From the NCBI RefSeq assembly GCF_004135365.1, contig NZ_CP035492.1:2588001-2652000 (forward strand): 64,000 nt of DNA. Reading direction: 5' to 3'. Positions 14,998 to 23,622 of the stretch are shown one piece after another. Every line of letters begins with the position of its first letter. The stretch's first letter is position 1. The translations under genes were made by a program, and so were the position numbers. The notes below the pieces were generated by a model that ran no database searches, was not told where the DNA came from, and saw only the letters and a list, made by a program, of their open reading frames with translations. The stretch is from Paenibacillus protaetiae (GTDB taxonomy: Bacteria > Bacillota > Bacilli > Paenibacillales > Paenibacillaceae).

Positions 14998-16401
14998 TTA
15001 TTCCCCGGCAAGCAGCGGGAGCTTAACGGTTACAATGGTTCCGGCACCCGGTTCGCTGTCAATCGACATCGTTCCGCCATGCAGATCAATAATTTCTCCG
15101 CATATCGCCAGCCCAAGCCCGCTTCCGCCATGCCCGGTGCTCGCTTTGTAGAACTTTTCGGTGACATGCGGCAAGTCTTCCGGCGATATGCCGGTTCCGG
15201 TATCGGCCACAGTGAGCACGGCCTCGTCACCCGAAACTGTCGTGGTAACCCGTATCGATCCGCCATGCGGCGTATATTTAAACGCGTTGTCGATCAAGTT
15301 GATCATAACTTGCTTGATGCGGTTTGCATCCGCTCTGACGATAATCGGGCTTTTGCCAAGCGACGCCAGCAGCTTCACGCCCGTCTGCTCCTCGCGGACT
15401 GCCAGCTGGCGGACGGTCTCCCGGACCGGCCCATTGAAATCCAGCGTCTCTGTCAGCATTTCCATATTGCGCGCGGACAGCTTCGAGAAATCAAGCAAGT
15501 CTTCAACAAGCCCGGACAATCGTTCAGTCTCGCGGCTTATAATGGACAAGCCCATCTGCATCTCTTCCGTATCTTCAGGTTGTCCATCCTTGAGCGTTTC
15601 GCTCCAGCCTTTGATCGACGTCAGCGGCGTCCGCAGCTCATGCGAAATCGAGGATATAAAATCATTTTTCAGCCGTTCGCGTTTTTCAAGCTCGGTAACC
15701 ATCGAATTAAACGTTTCGGCCAGCTGCCCGATTTCGTCATTGTTGCGTTTGTAAGCTCTGCGTGTCCAATCGCCGTCCGCCATATAGCGGGCCGCCCGGG
15801 TCAGCTCCTTAATCGGCTTCACGATGCGGTGCGCCATCCATAAGCTTAAGCCAAGCACGAGCAGCAGTACGCCGATTGCCACAAAAAAAGTCATCCGGAT
15901 GAGCTGGAGCACCATATCGTCGACTTGGCTCAGTCCCGCCGAATAGCGAAGCATGGATACGATGCGCACGCCGTTCCAGACCGGAACGGTCACCGACGCT
16001 ACACGCTCGCCGTAATAAGGGTCAATCCCCATCCATGTGCCGGTTGAGCCAAGCTCGGCTGATTTGACATCCGGCGTGGTGTAACGCAATTCCTCGGCAA
16101 AACCGTCCGAATCAATCCGCACGTTGCCGTCGCCGTCCAGCAGCTGCAGCCTCGTGCCGCCTTCCGCCATATATTTCAGCATATATTGGCCTTGATCCTG
16201 CGGCGTTAAGGACGCCAGCGAACGGCTGTGCTGCGCCAAAGCGGATATCGCCCGCTGCTTGACCGAGCTTTGCGCGCTCCCGTAATAGTAATTCCATATA
16301 AGCGATCCGAACAGAACGCCCAGCACGCTGACCACAAAAAATACGAGCAGCAGATAGCTCCAAACCATCCGCGTCTTAATACTGCTCATACCGATTTTCA
16401 T
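14998..16401 (-). CDS. membrane sensor histidine kinase
   Basis: This 467-aa two-component kinase has TM1 at about 12-38, an extracellular sensor (about 40-165), TM2 at about 168-193 and a HAMP domain (RIVKPIKELTRAARYMADGD). HisKA follows with the phospho-acceptor His in FISSISHELRTPLTSIKGW, then HATPase_c with N box (INLIDNAFKYTP), DTGTGIS and GSGLGLAI. Start ATG 16401 overlaps the regulator stop in ATGA and has GGAG upstream; a longer frame from 16437 is less likely. It phosphorylates the response regulator encoded just upstream; the signal is unknown. Confidence 0.92.
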   Translation of the reverse strand: MKIGMSSIKTRMVWSYLLLVFFVVSVLGVLFGSLIWNYYYGSAQSSVKQRAISALAQHSRSLASLTPQDQGQYMLKYMAEGGTRLQLLDGDGNVRIDSDGFAEELRYTTPDVKSAELGSTGTWMGIDPYYGERVASVTVPVWNGVRIVSMLRYSAGLSQVDDMVLQLIRMTFFVAIGVLLLVLGLSLWMAHRIVKPIKELTRAARYMADGDWTRRAYKRNNDEIGQLAETFNSMVTELEKRERLKNDFISSISHELRTPLTSIKGWSETLKDGQPEDTEEMQMGLSIISRETERLSGLVEDLLDFSKLSARNMEMLTETLDFNGPVRETVRQLAVREEQTGVKLLASLGKSPIIVRADANRIKQVMINLIDNAFKYTPHGGSIRVTTTVSGDEAVLTVADTGTGISPEDLPHVTEKFYKASTGHGGSGLGLAICGEIIDLHGGTMSIDSEPGAGTIVTVKLPLLAGE

Positions 16402-17489
16402 GGCGCGCTCCGTTTCCAGCGGTACCCGTAGCCCCATACCGTCTCAATAATTTGCGGATCGGAAGGATTATCTTCGATTTTTTGCCGGATACGCCGGATA
16501 TTCACATCCACAACCTTCAGATCGCCGACATAAAACCGGCCCCACACTTCGCTTAATATTTCATCCCGGCTAACGCCAAGCCCTTCCCGCTCCATCAGCA
16601 GCCGGACCAGCGTCCATTCCGTAGGGGTCAAAATAATTTCGTCCTTATCCTTCCACATGCGCCGCTCGGGAATCGAAAGCGTCATGCGGCCGCGCCGAAG
16701 CACGCCGGGACGGGACACCGCCGCCGCAGGCTCGACGGGCGCCGGCTCTGGCGCACGACCCCAGTAGCGGTACCCTCCGCCGCCTGCAGCCCCTGCGCTT
16801 GCCGCTTCGCGCTCCGCTGCATCCTGCGCCTGCGCCTGCGTTTGCCCCGCTGCGGTGCCTGCCGCTCCAGCCCCTGCGCTTGCCGCTTCGCGCTCCGCTG
16901 CATCCTGCGGCTGCGCCTGCGCTCGCCCCGCTGCGGTGCCTGCCGCTCCCGCGCCTGCGCTTGCCGCTTCGCGCTCCGCTGCATCCTGCGCCTGCGTTTG
17001 CCCCGCTGCGGTGCCTGCCGCTCCAGCGCCAGCGCTTGCCGCTTCGCGCTCCGCTGCATCCTGCGCCTGCGCTGGCCCCGCTGCGATGCCTGCCGCTCCA
17101 GCGCTCTGCGGCATATGCGGTTCCAGCATCATACGGCGCGCGAGCGATTTGATCCGGGCGATCAGCTCGCCCGGGCTAAACGGCTTTTGCACGTAGTCAT
17201 CCGCGCCGAGCTCCAAACCGTATATTTTATCTTCCTCCTGGGATTTGGCAGTCAGCATAATAATGCCCATACGAGGGTAACGTTCGCGCAGCCGCTCGCA
17301 CACTTCAAAGCCGCTGATGGTCGGCAGCATGACATCCAGCAGCGCAATATCAAACGGGCCTTCCGTATCGGCCAGTTCAAGCGCCGTTTCCCCGTTATCC
17401 GCTTCTGTCACTTCCATCCCGTTTCGCTTCAGGTTGATCCGTACAAACCCGCGAATCGCTTCTTCGTCCTCCAATAACAAAATATGCAA
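16398..17489 (-). CDS. OmpR-family response regulator with repeat-expanded linker
   Basis: The receiver domain spans residues 1-120 (acidic pocket EDEE, phospho-acceptor Asp52 in LLDVMLP, Lys102 in VQKPFSP). The C-terminal winged helix spans about 265-360 (LTPTEWTLVRLLMEREG to VDVNIRRIRQKI and VWGYGYRWK). Between them is an Ala/Gly/Gln/Glu-rich linker of about 105 residues made of four repeats such as AQDAAEREAASAGAG, where normal OmpR linkers are 5-20 residues. Start TTG 17489 follows GAGGAG closely. It lies 20 nt after the FG-GAP lipoprotein gene and overlaps the kinase gene by 4 nt, so the three are one operon. Confidence 0.92.
   Translation of the reverse strand: MHILLLEDEEAIRGFVRINLKRNGMEVTEADNGETALELADTEGPFDIALLDVMLPTISGFEVCERLRERYPRMGIIMLTAKSQEEDKIYGLELGADDYVQKPFSPGELIARIKSLARRMMLEPHMPQSAGAAGIAAGPAQAQDAAEREAASAGAGAAGTAAGQTQAQDAAEREAASAGAGAAGTAAGRAQAQPQDAAEREAASAGAGAAGTAAGQTQAQAQDAAEREAASAGAAGGGGYRYWGRAPEPAPVEPAAAVSRPGVLRRGRMTLSIPERRMWKDKDEIILTPTEWTLVRLLMEREGLGVSRDEILSEVWGRFYVGDLKVVDVNIRRIRQKIEDNPSDPQIIETVWGYGYRWKRSAP
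16785..17102 (-). repeat. minisatellite within the response regulator gene (four units of 69-81 bp)
   Basis: Residues 130-235 are four near-identical units of 23-27 aa differing by 2-4 aa insertions (QAQ, QAQAQ, QAQPQ). All length differences are multiples of three, so the frame is kept. Confidence 0.9.
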
Positions 17490-17509
17490 CTTCTCCTCAC
17501 CCGCTTTAC

Positions 17510-19027
17510 TTAGTTATCCTGAATCAGCGACAGGCATCCTTTCGCCTGCTCGGTCGTAAGCAGCATCGACTCAAAACTTTTCTTATTGCCGGACGGCAGC
17601 GATTCTGGCGCGCCATCCGCAAGATGCACAGCATATACAAGCCCCGAAGCCGTCATAAGGATGTTCAGCGGACGGCCGGCATCCTTCATTTCCGCTTGGT
17701 ATTCGTCCCATTGCTGCTGAGGAACAACATACAAAGTGGCCAGCTCCGCCCGTACGCCGCCTTTTTCATTCCAATAATCAAATTCGGCTACACTGTACTT
17801 CGGGCTGCCTGCCGGGCTGCCGATCGTATAATGGCCGTACCAGCTTTCCGGGAACGCAAAACGGAACGAATACCCGTAGTTGCTGTATTCCTCCATAATG
17901 CGCCTAAATCCTTTATCTCCATCCCACTGGTTCCACCGGGTAATCCACATCATGCCGACATAAGGAACATCATCGCTGTCCGGCGGCTGCACCAGCTCCG
18001 CAAGTTCCAAAATGCCGTCCCCGTTCACATCGCCGTTTTGGACTGGAGCCCAGCTTGGCTCCTCATAAGGGTCATCGGCCGGAACCTTCTTCAGCTTGCC
18101 GTTATCCCATGCAAACATAATGGTGTAGGAGGAATGGGCACCAATCGACGCTTCAACAATAATGCCGTTTTTACGGGCAGATACTTTCCCCATCAGCAGA
18201 CGGTCATATTGGTTCACGTCCGATGGAAGCTGAATTTGCTGGACATCCGCCAAATGATAGCCGTTCCATCTGTACAAGGTTAGAAAATAATCCGGCATAT
18301 CCGCCTGCTCGCTGCTGCCGCTTGAAGTAATGACCGCAAGCTCTTTGCTTCCGTCCCCGTTCACATCGCCAAGGTCGGCGTATATATAAGGCATTGATTC
18401 CGCCGCAGCCAATACCGGCTTGCCTTCTTCGTTCAGCTTCGGCTTCTGTTCGAACGTATACAGCGACAAAATGTTAGGGCTGTCAAACGAGCCGTTGCCT
18501 GACCAGCCGACGATGAGCTCCATCGTGCCGTCATTGTTCAAATCGGCAATTTGCAGCAAGTCCAGCTGGCGGGCGAGCGGCTGCTCGATCAGCGCCCATT
18601 GCTTCCAGCTGCCGTTTTTGCGGGACAACACCATCAGCTCGGGCGCATTATATTCATTAAAATACGAAACGACTGCTTCATCGCTTCCGTCATGGTCGAT
18701 ATCGACAAGCCGGATGGCTTCCGATTTCTGCTCGCGCAGCGGAAGCGCAAGCTTGCTGTATTCCGGCAGCAGATCGCTGACCGCCTGCACGAGACGCTGC
18801 TTCTCTGACGATATCGGCGGCTTCTGCAGCAGATCAGCCGGCGCAGCCGTATACTTGCAGCCTGCTGCAAGTATACCTAACAGCAGCAGGACTAAAGCTG
18901 CCGGTACGCTCCGGTATGTACGCCAGCGGGATATGACGCCGGCTGGAGGAGACTCAGGCGTCCCCCGCCGGACAGCGGCATGCCGCTCCGGTTCCTTTAT
19001 TCGTTCCTGGCTGCCTTTCGCGGCCAT
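17510..19027 (-). CDS. FG-GAP/VCBS repeat lipoprotein co-transcribed with a two-component system
   Basis: The 505-aa protein has a 40-residue charged N-region, a hydrophobic segment and a lipobox (LLLGILAAGCKY, Cys about 57). Then come beta-propeller blades marked by calcium-loop motifs DIDHDGSDEAVV, DLNNDGTMELIV, DVNGDGSKELAV and DVNGDGILELAE. Such propellers bind ligands or partner proteins outside the membrane. Its position as first gene before the regulator and kinase suggests an extracellular accessory sensor; this is inference. The N-region is long for a lipoprotein signal peptide, so a later start is possible, though GGGGCGGAAGGG lies before ATG 19027. Confidence 0.82.
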   Translation of the reverse strand: MAAKGSQERIKEPERHAAVRRGTPESPPAGVISRWRTYRSVPAALVLLLLGILAAGCKYTAAPADLLQKPPISSEKQRLVQAVSDLLPEYSKLALPLREQKSEAIRLVDIDHDGSDEAVVSYFNEYNAPELMVLSRKNGSWKQWALIEQPLARQLDLLQIADLNNDGTMELIVGWSGNGSFDSPNILSLYTFEQKPKLNEEGKPVLAAAESMPYIYADLGDVNGDGSKELAVITSSGSSEQADMPDYFLTLYRWNGYHLADVQQIQLPSDVNQYDRLLMGKVSARKNGIIVEASIGAHSSYTIMFAWDNGKLKKVPADDPYEEPSWAPVQNGDVNGDGILELAELVQPPDSDDVPYVGMMWITRWNQWDGDKGFRRIMEEYSNYGYSFRFAFPESWYGHYTIGSPAGSPKYSVAEFDYWNEKGGVRAELATLYVVPQQQWDEYQAEMKDAGRPLNILMTASGLVYAVHLADGAPESLPSGNKKSFESMLLTTEQAKGCLSLIQDN

Positions 19028-19088
19028 GCCCTTCCGCCCCCTCTTAATGCGTCCGCAAGCTGCCGCCCGCTTCTTCTTAATCTATCCT

Positions 19089-19097
19089 ATTATAGCA
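19089..19097 (-). promoter_or_regulatory. extended -10 promoter of the FG-GAP/two-component operon
   Basis: Minus strand TGCTATAAT: a consensus -10 with TGn extension and no good -35. It is about 65 nt upstream of the start codon. Confidence 0.6.
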
Positions 19098-19277
19098 TCC
19101 TATCAAGGTCAGAATGTCCGTTATTATCCGGTAATCCTTGCTATTAAATAGAGTGTTGATGCCGTTTATACAGCATGAAACACCCGTTAACAATTAATCA
19201 TAATGAACAGCTTCTGCGAGTGCGTTACAAAAAAGTAACACCCCCTGCCGGAAACGTCCTCCAACTAACGCAGTTGA

Positions 19278-19301
19278 AGCACGCCCCGGAGGGGGCTTGC
19301 T
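19278..19301 (-). terminator. hairpin after the orphan solute-binding protein gene
   Basis: Minus strand AGCAAGCCCC-CTCC-GGGGCGTGCT, then TCAACTG; a stable stem with a weak U-tract. Confidence 0.5.
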
Positions 19302-19317
19302 AGGTAAGCCGATATCA

Positions 19318-20931
19318 TTAAGGAGCCAAAAGCGATGAAGACGGATTGTTATAGCGGTCGAGTGCAGCCTGCTGAATCTGAATGGCGCGGCCGATATTTA
19401 ACGTGTTCAGCTGCTCCACAAAAGCGTCAAAAGAATCAAGCGGCTCGATGCCGTATATGAACTTCAGCGACATTTCGTCTACGTAGGTAGTTACATCCTG
19501 CATAATAGCCGACAGCTCGGCGCTTTCCTTATCCGTCATGGGCAGGTTCGGCAGCTGATGCTGATCCGCGTTCGTATCCGACCAGATGCGCACCGCGTCC
19601 TTTTGCTCCGGAAGCGTATAATACTGCTCCATATAACGCGTGTCCTGCACAAACGGGCCAAAATAACTTGCTCTCGTGTACATCGCCAGCGCCTGTGATG
19701 GAGCAAGCTTGTCGGGATTGTTTAAAATCAGGTCCGTGTATGTCGGATACCCGTCCTTCATTTTATAGCTGAGTCCTTCGATACCGAAGTTAAACAGCAT
19801 ATGCCCTTCCGTGCTGTAGCCGTAATCGAGCATCCGCACCGCTTCTTCCACATGCTTGCTGGCTGTCGTAATGGCTACTCCGCCGGATGATCCGACCTGC
19901 AAAGCGCGCTGCCCGAATTCGGGACGGTCCCCTTTATGCAGAACCGGATACGGCGCCGCAACAAGTTCGGCTTTCGGATCCTGCTGCCGGATAACCGGAA
20001 GCCACGTGCCGATGCCGGCGCCTGCATTCCATATGCTGGCCCCGCTTCGGCCTGTAATCATGCTCATATCCTGCGTTTCGAAATCAACGGCGGCGAAATT
20101 CCGGTCGATCAGCCCTTCATTGTACCAGTCGCGGAATAAAGTGAGGAACTGTTTGTACCCGGGTTCCATCGGCCCGAATTTCACGTTGCCGCCGTCAATG
20201 TAAAAACCTTTTTCAACACCGTATGCGCCGATAAAACTGCCGTTCTCCACCCCGGACAGCGGACTCGGCACGCCGAAAAAAATAAGCGGGGCTTCCACCC
20301 CTTTTTTATTTTTAAAGGCGGTAAGCACGGTATGCCATTCGTCAATCGTTGTCGGAACGGGCAAGCCCAGCTCATCCAGCCAGTCCTTGCGGATAATCAG
20401 CCCCTGGTATGTGCGCAGCTCGTTTTCGTTTCGGATAAAGGGGAACATATAATAACTGCCGTCCGCCGTCCGGATCTGCTTATCAATATCCGGATGCGCC
20501 TTTAAATAAGCTTTCAGGTTCGGAGCATATTGATCAATCACATCGTTCAGCCGCAAAATATAGCCGTCATTGATCGCTTTCGACGGTCCGCCCGGATAGC
20601 TGTTCCACTCGTATTCGATCATATCCGGCAAATCGCCGGAAGCGAGCATTACATTAACAGCTTCCTTCGCCTGATTGGTCGGAGGCTGGATGAATTGAAG
20701 CTTTACGCCGGTTCTGCGCTGCCATTCCTGAAAAAAGGGCACCTCTTGAAACGTTGATTTGGTGCTGGCCGCGTTGCCGTTCAGCTCTGCCCAATACGAC
20801 AATACCGGCGAATTGCTTGAAGCAGCGCTGCCCGCATCAGATGACGATGAAGCCTCATTCCGCTCGCAGGAGGTCAGCAGCAAAAGCGCGAGCACCGCCG
20901 TAAGCCCAAGTGCCACATATTTGTTAATCAA
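19318..20931 (-). CDS. extracellular solute-binding lipoprotein (LplA/YtcQ type), orphan copy
   Basis: This 537-aa family 1 sugar-binding lipoprotein has lipobox ALLLLTSC (Cys about 23) and a Ser/Ala-rich tether. The binding domain begins LSYWAELNGNAAS with VNVMLASGDLPDMIEYEWNS. It is a close paralogue of the protein at 26827-28479: blocks such as RKDWLDELGLPVP, LNDVIDQYAPNLKAYL and FNFGIEGLSYKM align along the whole length. There are no permease genes next to it. It follows the AraC-type membrane sensor by 31 nt and so is probably in its transcript. It may feed the nearby LplBC permease or present ligand to the sensor. Confidence 0.88.
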   Translation of the reverse strand: MINKYVALGLTAVLALLLLTSCERNEASSSSDAGSAASSNSPVLSYWAELNGNAASTKSTFQEVPFFQEWQRRTGVKLQFIQPPTNQAKEAVNVMLASGDLPDMIEYEWNSYPGGPSKAINDGYILRLNDVIDQYAPNLKAYLKAHPDIDKQIRTADGSYYMFPFIRNENELRTYQGLIIRKDWLDELGLPVPTTIDEWHTVLTAFKNKKGVEAPLIFFGVPSPLSGVENGSFIGAYGVEKGFYIDGGNVKFGPMEPGYKQFLTLFRDWYNEGLIDRNFAAVDFETQDMSMITGRSGASIWNAGAGIGTWLPVIRQQDPKAELVAAPYPVLHKGDRPEFGQRALQVGSSGGVAITTASKHVEEAVRMLDYGYSTEGHMLFNFGIEGLSYKMKDGYPTYTDLILNNPDKLAPSQALAMYTRASYFGPFVQDTRYMEQYYTLPEQKDAVRIWSDTNADQHQLPNLPMTDKESAELSAIMQDVTTYVDEMSLKFIYGIEPLDSFDAFVEQLNTLNIGRAIQIQQAALDRYNNPSSSLLAP

Positions 20932-20962
20932 TTCGGCTCAGCCCCTTTTTTCACGATGATGA

Positions 20963-23305
20963 CTAACAAATCTCTTTATATTTCCCCGGTGTTATGCCTT
21001 CGTATTTTTTGAATACCCGTATGAACGTCGCTGCGTCGTTATAGCCGACCAGCCGCGATATTTCATTAATAGATTCCTGCTTGTCTCTAATCATCCGCTT
21101 GGCATGCTCGATCCGGAATTTGTGGATGCAGTCGAGCAGCCCTTCGCCGGTCTGTGTCTTAAATAATTTCGAGAGATAACTTCCTTTTAAGTCGAAATAT
21201 TCGCCGATAGCGTTCACATTCAGATTAACATCCTGGTAATTCCGCTCGATATATTGCGTCACCTTGGCCGTTAAATCCCGCAGCGAATCTTCCCGCTCCT
21301 GCGTCAAATTGGATACGCGTTTGGCAGCAGCAAACGAGCATACTTCCCCAAGCATCGCGTGCAGCTCCTTCTGCATCTCCTGGATCGTATCGCAGGCGAT
21401 AATTTTGTCCATCCACAGCGGATTGCTTGCGAGAATATCTCCTTCTCCCAGCTCGTTAATCGCCTTCACCATCGTGCCCGCCAAATTAAAAATAAGACAT
21501 TTGGCTATCGTAAGCGAAATAAGCGGCTTCTCGAAATTGCGCGTCGTAATTTCGTCCATATAAGCGGAAGCCTGCTCCATATCGCCGGCTTTAATGAAAT
21601 TGATAAGCTGCTGCTCGACCTGCAGCGGATAATAGTAGCCGTATTCCGCCCGGTCGCTGTATTCGCTGCGGATATCTTCATACGAAATGATGCCTTGTTT
21701 GCCAAGCACCATTTTGTATTCCATCGCATCCACCGCTTCCTGGTACGCTTCGGCAATTCCCGCCCAGGACGGATGGCAGCCGCTTGTCGAAATCGTCAGC
21801 TCCATATCGTACCTTCGCAGAAAGCTTTGCGCCTCCAGCGCAATATCATGCAAATCCTGCGGGCCGTTCTCCGCATCCGGCCGCAAATTAACGAGGCATA
21901 CAATCATATCGTCCGCTTCCGCAACGTAACCGACATGCTGATGCTGCTGGGCAAGCTCCTCAACGACATTGGCGATAATGAACTGGATCAGCTTCCTCCG
22001 TTCATTAACATCAATGCCCGGCAAATTGGCGTACAAGCTTTCCTCATTTTCGACCACAAACAAAATAACGGCAAAATGGCTGGATAACAACGTCATATGA
22101 TAGGATCGGAACGCCTCCTCATATGGAACAAGCGAATCGAGGCGCCCTTTCAGCAGCCGGTTGATCAGGTTGGAGCGAAGCACATGCTGGTGCTTCTGCA
22201 GCTGCAGGGCGATCTCATCCTTCTCGCTGCGCGCGCTCATAATCGCTTTGCGGATCAGATGCAGCTCGTTCCAGTCGTCCGGCCGGTCTTTGTCCGCCGT
22301 TTTGTCGGTAAGCGTCTGGACAAGCTCCTGGATCGGCGAATAATTGCGGCGCATAAAAAACCATGTAAGCACGCCGGCGCCGATGAGGCTGATCAAAATG
22401 CTGATATACGTAAAGCTGCGGACGTATTCCGCCTTTTCCCAATACAGCCGGCTTGGAATAATAAGCGCATATTTCAGGTTTGACTTCGCCGACGGAATAT
22501 AAAACAGCTCCGAATCTCCCACCCTGGGAGAAGTAAGCCGCACATGCGAGCCGTCCATAAACGGCGCCAGCTCCGGCGCGTCCGGGTGATTGGACAGCAG
22601 CACTTCATTATCCTGGTTTAAAATAAGCACAAGGCCGCCGTTAAAACCCGAGATGCTTTCAATGGCATCCTGAAACCGCTTCGTATCAGCCATCACGACG
22701 ACGGTTCCGGTCTCCCTGCCGTTCAAATCCCGCGGCAAATGGGTAATGTACGCGATTGAGGCTTCCGATTCGCCCGCCCCTTCGCGCGGCAGCAACGTAA
22801 AACGGTTTGTTTCGCCGCCAAGCACAGCCTCTTTCCATTGCTCATACGTCATGGCTCCGGTATCGTGAATGGTTTGGAACGCGACCGGCAGAGAGCGGAT
22901 ATTGCCGGGACGCAGCACGGACGAGTCCTGGTTCCATACGACATAAAACTCATCAATCGACGCATAGGACGTTTTATACAACCGGAACTCGTCCACCAGC
23001 TCATGCGCCGTATAAGGCGTGCTTTTATCCTGCTTGTTCGAGTACATCAGCGTCTGCAAATTTTGATTCCATGCTACTTCCGTATTGAGCCGCTTCATCA
23101 AATCGATCTGATTGTCAATCGTATAGCCCATTTGCTTCAGCAAGGAGTCATTCGCCCGGTGAATTTCACTTTTGAGCGCCTGGCTCGCCTGCGAATAAAT
23201 AACAAGGCTGATCAGAATTGGAACAATTAATACTGCACTGTAGGATACAAGCCACGTGACAACAATGCTTTTCCGTTTACGCCATAACTGCCGAATGTTC
23301 AACAA
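20963..23305 (-). CDS. AraC-family regulator with membrane-anchored extracellular sensor (YesS/YtdP type)
   Basis: This is a 780-aa single-chain sensor and transcription factor. TM1 spans about 16-38, an extracellular Cache-like domain about 40-285, TM2 about 288-308 and a HAMP-like stretch follows. The cytoplasmic middle region of about 320 residues precedes the C-terminal double HTH_18 (about 680-778; VNLNVNAIGEYFDLKGSYLS, then NEISRLVGYNDAATFIRVFK). Such proteins control neighbouring Lpl-type transporter and hydrolase genes. Start is TTG 23305 with only a weak ribosome binding site. A cre-like site lies 120 bp upstream. It sits between the orphan SBP and the GH88 operon. Confidence 0.9.
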   Translation of the reverse strand: MLNIRQLWRKRKSIVVTWLVSYSAVLIVPILISLVIYSQASQALKSEIHRANDSLLKQMGYTIDNQIDLMKRLNTEVAWNQNLQTLMYSNKQDKSTPYTAHELVDEFRLYKTSYASIDEFYVVWNQDSSVLRPGNIRSLPVAFQTIHDTGAMTYEQWKEAVLGGETNRFTLLPREGAGESEASIAYITHLPRDLNGRETGTVVVMADTKRFQDAIESISGFNGGLVLILNQDNEVLLSNHPDAPELAPFMDGSHVRLTSPRVGDSELFYIPSAKSNLKYALIIPSRLYWEKAEYVRSFTYISILISLIGAGVLTWFFMRRNYSPIQELVQTLTDKTADKDRPDDWNELHLIRKAIMSARSEKDEIALQLQKHQHVLRSNLINRLLKGRLDSLVPYEEAFRSYHMTLLSSHFAVILFVVENEESLYANLPGIDVNERRKLIQFIIANVVEELAQQHQHVGYVAEADDMIVCLVNLRPDAENGPQDLHDIALEAQSFLRRYDMELTISTSGCHPSWAGIAEAYQEAVDAMEYKMVLGKQGIISYEDIRSEYSDRAEYGYYYPLQVEQQLINFIKAGDMEQASAYMDEITTRNFEKPLISLTIAKCLIFNLAGTMVKAINELGEGDILASNPLWMDKIIACDTIQEMQKELHAMLGEVCSFAAAKRVSNLTQEREDSLRDLTAKVTQYIERNYQDVNLNVNAIGEYFDLKGSYLSKLFKTQTGEGLLDCIHKFRIEHAKRMIRDKQESINEISRLVGYNDAATFIRVFKKYEGITPGKYKEIC

Positions 23306-23425
23306 TAGCTCATCACCCGTATGTTCAATTGATTTGGTTAAATCGTCAATGATTGTAGGCTTTTATTATAGCGAAAGAAGCCGCACATGCGGAATATATA
23401 AAAAATGCAAACCGATTTACAAAAA

Positions 23426-23440
23426 GTAAAAACGCTTACA
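23426..23440 (-). promoter_or_regulatory. cre-like site upstream of the AraC-type regulator
   Basis: Minus strand TGTAAGCGTTTTTAC, one mismatch from the CcpA consensus TGNAANCGNWWNCA. Confidence 0.5.
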
Positions 23441-23463
23441 TTTCCGCGCAGCATGCGCAAATA

Positions 23464-23496
23464 GCCCGAACAGACACGGGAGGTGTCCATTCAGGC
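23464..23496. terminator. symmetric hairpin in the GH88-AraC spacer
   Basis: GCC-C-GAA-CA-GACAC / GTGTC-CA-TTC-A-GGC with loop GGGAG. On the plus strand it is followed by TTTTGCTGTTTTTG. Neither neighbour is on the plus strand, so the role is uncertain. The rest of 23306-23622 holds only a short imperfect direct repeat (GCAGAGCAT...GGTTCAG, twice at 23532-23600). Confidence 0.4.
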
Positions 23497-23622
23497 TTTT
23501 GCTGTTTTTGATTGATATAGGCGAGTCCGCAGCAGAGCATCATGACCCGGTTCAGGCGAGACCGTTAGCAGAGCATGGCCTGGTTCAGACGATTCGCGCG
23601 GGAGATCGGCTCCAGCTGCCGT

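Noticed and set aside
14549-15151. 200-codon plus-strand frame in the gap before the sensor kinase
   Set aside because: Runs antisense into the kinase gene and is low in protein-like features; the 39-codon frame in another phase is better supported.
16785-17102. CRISPR-like array
   Set aside because: Repeats are contiguous, coding and in frame, with no unique spacers; it is a minisatellite.
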